Source: Pseudomonas viridiflava (GTDB lineage: Bacteria; Pseudomonadota; Gammaproteobacteria; Pseudomonadales; Pseudomonadaceae). From it: a DNA stretch of 64,000 bases. The stretch is from assembly GCF_900591205.1 (NCBI RefSeq), contig NZ_UUPU01000085.1, positions 248,001 to 312,000 on the forward strand, given 5' to 3'. Of this stretch, positions 58,941-64,000 are shown piece after piece. Position 1 is the first letter of the stretch; each line of letters begins with the position of its first letter. A program made the translations under genes and the position numbers. Below the pieces are notes generated by a model, which was not told where the DNA came from, searched no databases, and worked only from the letters and a program-made list of their open reading frames with translations.

Positions 58941-59543
58941 TCAGCGACGCGGCAGGGCAGCGATCACGTCTTCGGCCTGCAAGCCTTTGTCGCGATTCAT
59001 GACGGAGAACTCCACACGCTGGCCTTCCACCAGGACGCGATGGCCTTCGCCGCGAATGGCCCGGAAGTGGACGAAAATATCGTCGCCCGAATCGCGGGAA
59101 ATAAAGCCGAAGCCTTTGGAGGTGTTGAACCACTTGACGGTGCCGGTATCCCGGTTGGTCATGTCGTAGTTTTGCGACGCGGCCGCAGGGGACGAACGGT
59201 AGAAGCTGATGGCCAGGTGAAGAACGATGGCGACCACAGCAATCACCAGGCTGAGCAGGATGGCCGGGTGGCCGCCGACTTCAGGCATAGGTGCCAGGAG
59301 GGTGAGGGTTTGAACGACAACGGTCAGTACCAGCAGCGCGCTGACCAGGTTTTGCAGTTGATGACGCGTGCCTTTGTTCCAGTAAGGGATCACCGGTGCC
59401 AGCGTCAGGTTAAGAAGGCCGAACAAGGCCAGGTACAGAGCGTCGTGTTGTTCCAGGTAGGGAGGGCTTCCCTGTTGCAAGCTCGGTATAAAGGACAGCA
59501 GCAAAGCTGCAACGCCCGTTAGCAGGTGGACGATTTTCAACAT
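58941..59543 (-). CDS. Membrane-anchored cold-shock domain protein
   Basis: A 200-residue protein with two parts. Residues 1-118 hold four hydrophobic segments (about 5-20, 37-53, 68-85, 95-114). Residues 132-200 are a complete cold-shock domain: TGTVKWFNTSKGFGFISRD with RNP1 KGFGFI, and RNP2 DIFVHF. The cold-shock half, from an internal ATG at 59162 (MTNRDTGTVKWFN), would be a normal CspA-sized protein of 73 residues. The whole protein resembles PA0961-type Pseudomonas proteins. It probably holds nucleic acid at the inner membrane face, which is inference. It lies next to dps, as in PAO1. Confidence 0.85.
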   Translation of the reverse strand: MLKIVHLLTGVAALLLSFIPSLQQGSPPYLEQHDALYLALFGLLNLTLAPVIPYWNKGTRHQLQNLVSALLVLTVVVQTLTLLAPMPEVGGHPAILLSLVIAVVAIVLHLAISFYRSSPAAASQNYDMTNRDTGTVKWFNTSKGFGFISRDSGDDIFVHFRAIRGEGHRVLVEGQRVEFSVMNRDKGLQAEDVIAALPRR

Positions 59544-59972
59544 TTTGATTAACTCACGTTAAGACGGATCACAAGGAAGAGCTGACTGGCACGGTTCGCT
59601 TCTGAACAATGGGAGGCGTTAAGCACGTGCGCGGGTATCAGCCTATGCCGCCGGCCGCGGAAATTAACGGCAGCGACACGCCGCCTATTTAACAGCAAAG
59701 GCTGTGCCTACTCAAATCAAGCATTTGCGGGGGTTGCAAGGCCCATGGCATTTCTGCGTCAAACGCTTGTCCTAGACAGGTGCAGGCGTTTGTGTGGCGA
59801 ACGGGCTTGCCCGCGTTGGACTGCGTAGCAGTCCCGAACCCGACGTTGCCGCGCGCCATAGGGGCGATTTGCCGCACGTCGCGTGGGTGTGCCTGGCTGC
59901 GCATCCGCGACACTCTTGCTAGAGTGGTCCTGCACCTGATCAATGAATGCTTGTCAATTGAAGGGGATAAAC
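59544..59972. promoter_or_regulatory. Intergenic region between the cold-shock protein gene and dps
   Basis: 429 bases with no supported gene. It includes a REP of a second family at 59793-59834 and a perfect palindrome CACTCTTGCTAGAGTG at 59911-59926, about 47 bases before dps, which could be an operator or lie near the promoter. Both flanking genes point outward, so two promoters are expected here. Confidence 0.45.
59793..59834. repeat. REP element, second family, with hairpin
   Basis: GTGGCGAACGGGCTTGCCCGCG is followed by GGACTGC-GTA-GCAGTCC, a perfect 7-bp hairpin at 59818-59834. This form differs from the GTGGGAGC elements elsewhere and matches the other common Pseudomonas REP type (GTGGCGA..GGGCTTGCCC.. 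plus a small hairpin). Confidence 0.75.
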
Positions 59973-60446
59973 ATGGCAATCGATATCGGTATCAGCGAAG
60001 CAGATCGTAAATCCATCGTCGACGGGCTTTCCCGGCTGCTTTCCGATACCTATGTACTGTACTTGAAGACCCATAACTTCCATTGGAACGTTACGGGCCC
60101 GATGTTCCGTACGCTGCACTTGATGTTCGAAGAGCAGTACAACGAGTTGGCGCTGGCGGTGGATTCCATTGCCGAGCGGATCCGTGCCCTGGGCTTCCCG
60201 GCGCCGGGTGCCTATTCGATCTACGCCCGCCTGTCTTCCATCAAGGAAGAGGAAGGTGTGCCCAGCGCCGAAGAAATGATCAAGCAACTGGTAGCGGGTC
60301 AGGAAGCGGTCACTCGCACCGCTCGCGGTATCTTCCCGTTGCTCGACAAGGTCAGCGATGAGCCAACCGCCGACTTGTTGACCCAGCGTATGCAGGTTCA
60401 CGAAAAAACCGCGTGGATGCTGCGCTCCCTGCTCGAAAACCAGTAA
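59973..60446 (+). CDS. dps: Dps family ferritin-like protein
   Basis: A 157-residue Dps/DPSL protein. The ferroxidase residues lie in LKTHNFHWNVTGPMFRTLHLMFEEQYNELALAVDSIAERI, with histidines, aspartate and glutamate in the normal order. It stores iron and shields DNA during starvation and oxidative stress. The ATG at 59973 was chosen by family length and SD AAGGGG before it. It follows the cold-shock gene region and precedes a ribbon-helix-helix gene. By position it matches PA0962. Confidence 0.92.
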   Translation: MAIDIGISEADRKSIVDGLSRLLSDTYVLYLKTHNFHWNVTGPMFRTLHLMFEEQYNELALAVDSIAERIRALGFPAPGAYSIYARLSSIKEEEGVPSAEEMIKQLVAGQEAVTRTARGIFPLLDKVSDEPTADLLTQRMQVHEKTAWMLRSLLENQ

Positions 60447-60625
60447 ACACAGGCATTGAGTGGCGCTCGCGGGCGCCACTCGCTTGTTTCCACGCATTTC
60501 CTGGCGTTGTCCTACGCCTATCAACGTCCCGTCTTCTGGCTGCCTGCCTCTGCCTGCTGTTTTATAGGGCCATTGCCCAATGGGAGATCCCATGGGCTGC
60601 TGTTTGGCAATGGAGTGTCAGGTGT

Positions 60626-60967
60626 ATGTCACGTGGAGTCGGTAACGGAGTAATGGAAACCGGTGGTTTTCATAAGATAAAGGTCGACCCCTTCGCGAAA
60701 GGGTTTGATATGGGGCTGGCCAAGCCATTGTCCCGATCGGTGCGGCTCAATGGGTTTTCCACTTGCCTGCGGCTTGAGCAGATCTATTGGAATATCCTCA
60801 CGGAAATCGCCAGGATCAACGCCTGCTCCGTCAGCGCGTTGCTGTCTTATGTCGATCGGGAAGTGCACCTGCGGTATGGGGGGGTGAAAAACTTCAGTGG
60901 GCTGGTCAGGGTGGTGTGCGTGGTTCACCTGTTAAAAGGTCGGGTTACCCCACCAGACCCTGAGTAA
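60626..60967 (+). CDS. Ribbon-helix-helix (RHH_4 type) protein
   Basis: A protein of about 113 residues whose C-terminal 70 residues match the RHH_4 pattern (PF13467): LSRSVRLNGFSTCLRLEQIYWNILTEIARINACSVSALLSYVDREV followed by NFSGLVRVVCVVHL. RHH proteins are small DNA-binding dimers, but this subfamily is otherwise uncharacterised. The start is uncertain: ATG at 60626 (with AGGTG before it) or ATG at 60653 (with GGAG, only two bases away). It is single, between dps and the FmdB gene. DNA binding is plausible; the targets are unknown. Confidence 0.7.
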   Translation: MSRGVGNGVMETGGFHKIKVDPFAKGFDMGLAKPLSRSVRLNGFSTCLRLEQIYWNILTEIARINACSVSALLSYVDREVHLRYGGVKNFSGLVRVVCVVHLLKGRVTPPDPE

Positions 60968-61135
60968 TCAGGCGGTGCCGGGGCCGGCCTGCTGTCTGGG
61001 TGGGCGAGGCTCCGGGCAGAAAGCCGGCTGCGCTGCCTCGATTTACCAGATATAATCCCGCGCTTTGCTGCGCATGCCAGGGCTTGTCCTGGGACAGGCG
61101 CGGCGCAGTAACGATCTGATCGCCGAGACATCTCC

Positions 61136-61357
61136 ATGCCCATGTACGACTATCAATGTGCTTCCTGTGGTCATCAGTTGGAAGCCATTCAGAAGATCAG
61201 CGCCGCGCCGCTGGTCGATTGCCCTGCTTGCCAGGCTCCTGAGCTGAAGAAGATGTTGTCCATGCCGGGCTTCCGTCTAAGCGGCAGCGGCTGGTACGAG
61301 ACCGATTTCAAGACCGGCGCCAAGAAAAACCTGGCGGGCGGCGACAAAGCAGACTGA
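61136..61357 (+). CDS. FmdB family zinc-ribbon protein
   Basis: A 73-residue protein with one zinc ribbon: MPMYDYQCASCGHQLEAIQKI and DCPACQAPELKKML give two CxxC pairs. The rest is a short flexible tail with GFRLSGSGWYETDFK. The FmdB family (also called PF09723) is common near aspS and yebC in gammaproteobacteria, and its role is unknown. No SD is obvious, but the frame and motif are clear. It precedes aspS. Confidence 0.88.
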   Translation: MPMYDYQCASCGHQLEAIQKISAAPLVDCPACQAPELKKMLSMPGFRLSGSGWYETDFKTGAKKNLAGGDKAD

Positions 61358-61464
61358 GTTGAACTCAATGCGCAGGCTCCTGCATTATCCGTCCCCTGCT
61401 TTAATGTACGGTGACGAGGCAGACCTCCACCGAATTTCGAATTACGAGAAGTGAAACCACTACC

Positions 61465-63240
61465 ATGATGCGCAGCCACTATTGCGGCCAACTGAACGAG
61501 ACCCTGGATGGTCAGGAAATCACCCTTTGCGGATGGGTTCACCGTCGCCGCGACCACGGCGGGGTGATCTTCCTCGATATCCGTGATCGTGATGGTCTGG
61601 CCCAGGTGGTGTTCGATCCGGACCGCGCCGAGAGCTTCGCCGCCGCCGACCGCGTGCGCAGCGAGTACGTTGTAAAGATCACCGGCAAGGTTCGCCTGCG
61701 TCCGGCCGGTGCCGTAAACGCCAACATGGCCTCCGGCGCCATCGAAGTGCTGGGCTACGAGCTGGAAGTGCTGAACGAGTCGGAAACCCCGCCGTTCCCG
61801 CTCAATGAATACTCCGACGTTGGCGAAGAAACCCGCCTGCGCTACCGCTTCCTGGACCTGCGTCGCCCGGAAATGGCCGAGAAGCTGCGTCTGCGTTCGC
61901 GCATGACCACCAGCATCCGCCGCTTCCTCGACGAAAACGGCTTCCTCGACGTCGAAACGCCGATCCTGACCCGGGCGACCCCGGAAGGCGCACGTGACTA
62001 CCTGGTGCCGAGCCGTACCCACGCCGGTTCGTTCTTCGCCTTGCCGCAATCGCCGCAGTTGTTCAAACAACTGCTGATGGTCGCCGGCTTCGACCGTTAC
62101 TACCAGATCGCCAAGTGCTTCCGTGACGAAGACCTGCGCGCCGACCGCCAGCCGGAATTCACCCAGATCGACATCGAGACCAGCTTCCTCGATGAAAAAG
62201 AGATCATGGGCATCACCGAGCAAATGATCCGCAACCTGTTCAAGGAAGTGCTGGATCTGGAATTCGGCGAATTCCCGCACATGACCTTCGAAGAAGCCAT
62301 GCGCCGCTACGGTTCCGACAAGCCAGACCTGCGTAACCCGCTGGAACTGGTGGACGTGGCCGACCAGCTCAAGGAAGTCGACTTCAAGGTGTTCAGCGGC
62401 CCTGCCAACGACCCTAAATGCCGGATCGCCGCGCTGCGCGTGCCTGGCGGCGCGAGCATGCCGCGCAAGCAGATCGACGACTACACCAAGTTCGTCGGCA
62501 TCTATGGTGCCAAGGGCCTGGCGTACATCAAGGTCAACGAGCGCGCCAATGGCGTTGACGGCCTGCAATCGCCGATCGTGAAAAACATTCCGCTGGACAA
62601 CCTGAACGCGATCCTCGACCGCGTCGGTGCCGTCGACGGCGACATCGTGTTCTTCGGTGCCGACAAGGCCAAGATCGTCAGCGAAGCCCTGGGCGCGCTG
62701 CGGATCAAGCTGGGCCACGACCTGGACCTGCTGACCTGCAAGTGGGCGCCGATGTGGGTCGTCGACTTCCCGATGTTCGAAGAGAACGACGACGGCAGCT
62801 TCAGCGCCTTGCACCACCCGTTCACCGCGCCGAAGTGCTCGCCTGAAGAGTTGGAAGCCAACCCGGCTGGCGCGCTGTCCCGTGCCTACGACATGGTGCT
62901 CAACGGCACCGAGCTGGGTGGCGGTTCGATCCGTATCCACCGCAAAGAGATGCAGCAAGCGGTGTTCCGCCTGCTGGGCATCAACGAAGCGGAACAGGAA
63001 GAGAAATTCGGCTTCCTGCTCGACGCCCTGAAATACGGCGCGCCGCCGCACGGTGGTTTGGCGTTCGGCCTGGACCGTCTGGTGATGCTGATGACCGGCG
63101 CGCAGTCGATCCGTGAGGTGATTGCCTTCCCGAAAACCCAGAGTGCTGCGGACGTCATGACCCAGGCTCCGGGTGTGGTGGATGCCAAGGCGCTGCGCGA
63201 ACTGCACATCCGTCTGCGCGAGACGCCGAAGGCTGAGTAA
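61465..63240 (+). CDS. aspS: Aspartyl-tRNA synthetase
   Basis: A 591-residue aspartyl-tRNA synthetase, same length as the P. aeruginosa enzyme. The N-terminal OB fold (LCGWVHRRRDHGGVIFLDIRDRDG) binds the anticodon. Class II motif 2 is FRDEDLRADRQPEFTQIDIE and motif 3 is GLAFGLDRLVMLMTG. In Pseudomonas this enzyme is often the nondiscriminating form that charges tRNA-Asp and tRNA-Asn, which the sequence alone cannot decide. The ATG at 61465 was chosen over 61468 to match the MMRSHYCGQ start. yebC follows after a hairpin. Confidence 0.96.
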   Translation: MMRSHYCGQLNETLDGQEITLCGWVHRRRDHGGVIFLDIRDRDGLAQVVFDPDRAESFAAADRVRSEYVVKITGKVRLRPAGAVNANMASGAIEVLGYELEVLNESETPPFPLNEYSDVGEETRLRYRFLDLRRPEMAEKLRLRSRMTTSIRRFLDENGFLDVETPILTRATPEGARDYLVPSRTHAGSFFALPQSPQLFKQLLMVAGFDRYYQIAKCFRDEDLRADRQPEFTQIDIETSFLDEKEIMGITEQMIRNLFKEVLDLEFGEFPHMTFEEAMRRYGSDKPDLRNPLELVDVADQLKEVDFKVFSGPANDPKCRIAALRVPGGASMPRKQIDDYTKFVGIYGAKGLAYIKVNERANGVDGLQSPIVKNIPLDNLNAILDRVGAVDGDIVFFGADKAKIVSEALGALRIKLGHDLDLLTCKWAPMWVVDFPMFEENDDGSFSALHHPFTAPKCSPEELEANPAGALSRAYDMVLNGTELGGGSIRIHRKEMQQAVFRLLGINEAEQEEKFGFLLDALKYGAPPHGGLAFGLDRLVMLMTGAQSIREVIAFPKTQSAADVMTQAPGVVDAKALRELHIRLRETPKAE

Positions 63241-63280
63241 GGCTGCTGCGTGGAAGCGCACTGAGGTTTACGCAGTCTAA

Positions 63281-63310
63281 AAAGGCGCATCTTCGGATGC
63301 GCCTTTGCGT
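63281..63310 (+). terminator. Terminator-like hairpin between aspS and yebC
   Basis: Stem AAAGGCGCATC (63281-63291) pairs with GATGCGCCTTT (63296-63306) around a TTCG loop. There is only a short T run (TTTGCG), so it may be an attenuator within an aspS-yebC transcript. Confidence 0.6.
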
Positions 63311-63390
63311 TACAAGGGTTGTGATTTAAACAGAGAAGTCCTGCCTGGGGCGGGATTGACAAGGTTTTTAGAGAATTTCGGAGTTGTGTT

Positions 63391-64000
63391 ATGGCTGGCC
63401 ATTCCAAGTGGGCGAACATCAAGCACCGCAAAGAGCGTCAGGATGCCAAGAAAGGCAAGATCTTCACCAAGTGGATTCGCGAGCTGACCGTCGCTGCCCG
63501 TCAAGGCGGTGGTGACCCGGGCTCCAACCCGCGTCTGCGCCTGGCATTGGACAAGGCCCTTGGCGCGAACATGAGCCGCGACATCATCGACCGCGCCGTG
63601 GCCCGTGGTGCCGGCGCCGCCGACACCGACGACATGGTCGAGCTGAGCTACGAAGGCTACGGCCCGGGCGGCGTAGCCGTGATGGTCGAGTGCATGACCG
63701 ACAACCGCAACCGTACCGCCGCGGCCGTGCGCCACGCATTCAGCAAATGCGGCGGCAACCTGGGCACCGATGGTTCGGTGGCCTACCTGTTCGAGCGCAA
63801 GGGGCAGATCTCCTTCGCACCGGGTGTGGATGAAGACGCACTGATCGAAGCAGCCATGGAAGCGGACGCCGACGACGTGGTGACCAACGAAGACGGTTCC
63901 ATCGACGTGTTTACCTCGTTCGCCGGGTTCTACGCCGTGCGTAACGCGCTGGAAGCTGCCGGTTTCAAAGGCACCGACGCGGAAATCGTGATGCTGCCGA
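63391..64000 (+). CDS. YebC/PmpR-family regulator, N-terminal part (cut by window edge)
   Basis: Starts MAGHSKWANIKHRKERQDAKKGKIFTKW, the characteristic YebC start, and continues through YEGYGPGGVAVMVECMTDNRNRTAAAVRHAF and the LGTDGSVAYLFERKG region. About 203 of roughly 248 residues are present; the frame runs off the right edge. In P. aeruginosa this is PmpR (PA0964), which represses quorum-sensing genes; members elsewhere help ribosomes past stalls. ruvC is expected next, beyond the window. Confidence 0.95.
   Translation, partial: MAGHSKWANIKHRKERQDAKKGKIFTKWIRELTVAARQGGGDPGSNPRLRLALDKALGANMSRDIIDRAVARGAGAADTDDMVELSYEGYGPGGVAVMVECMTDNRNRTAAAVRHAFSKCGGNLGTDGSVAYLFERKGQISFAPGVDEDALIEAAMEADADDVVTNEDGSIDVFTSFAGFYAVRNALEAAGFKGTDAEIVMLP

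Noticed and set aside
61189..63261. 690-codon open frame antisense to aspS
   Set aside because: Same cause as above. The sequence is His/Gln/Val-rich, typical of antisense readings in Pseudomonas genes.

Overview
This 64 kb window is chromosomal DNA from a Pseudomonas, most likely the P. fluorescens group. The protein sequences (a 124-residue MvaT, PctA-like chemoreceptor, GltR/GtrS, OprD-family porin, DUF853 ATPase, PmpR/YebC), the high-GC codon use and the many intergenic REP elements with a GTGGGAGC(T/C)GGCTTGCC core all point there. I saw no phage, integrase, insertion sequence, CRISPR array, tRNA or rRNA. Nearly all of it is core genome.

Layout. (1) 1-831: a truncated chemoreceptor with a FliA-type promoter. 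(2) 966-6507: haem acquisition, with haem oxygenase, a TonB-dependent receptor with an N-terminal signalling domain, and its FecR/FecI-type anti-sigma and ECF sigma pair; two Fur boxes flank the set. (3) 6722-13037: Entner-Doudoroff and glucose regulation. gap diverges from edd-glk-gltR-gtrS across two HexR operators. (4) 13161-16777: an AraC-family regulator, a monooxygenase-fold protein, a small conserved protein, a flavin reductase and a four-repeat membrane protein. (5) 16917-21594: an MHS-type dicarboxylate/2-oxoglutarate permease and a DctB/DctD-type two-component pair, with a sigma-54 promoter, palindromic upstream sites and a Crc/Hfq motif. (6) 21845-31048: class I fumarase, ferredoxin reductase, enoyl-CoA hydratase, pyruvate kinase, a small lipoprotein and a PilZ protein, interrupted by a LysR / Old Yellow Enzyme / secreted metallo-hydrolase module that looks accessory. 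(7) 31110-37792: a tightly coupled six-gene operon RDD-SpoIIM-DUF4129-DUF4350-MoxR-DUF58. (8) 37960-44899: sbcB, mvaT, purU, a small acidic protein, a PctA-like chemoreceptor and a DUF853/HerA-like ATPase. (9) 44904-55999: dciA, secA, argJ, a Nudix/ThiE-like fusion, cobalamin adenosyltransferase, a histidine kinase, a ketopantoate-reductase-like protein, yajQ and an MscS channel. (10) 56190-64000: OprD-family porin with an ArgR-like tandem operator, HIT protein, slyX, a membrane-anchored cold-shock protein, Dps, a ribbon-helix-helix protein, an FmdB zinc ribbon, aspS and the start of yebC/pmpR.

The genes form several coherent metabolic and regulatory units, not one large system. The least understood coherent unit is the six-gene MoxR/DUF58 operon. 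The most useful new observations are regulatory: the sigma-54/UAS/Crc arrangement before the permease, the 21-bp-phased ArgR-like repeats before the porin, the FliA promoter, and two hairpins in the fumarase leader. Comparisons with P. aeruginosa PAO1 and P. putida KT2440 gene order are from memory. All promoter and operator calls rest on motif reading alone.
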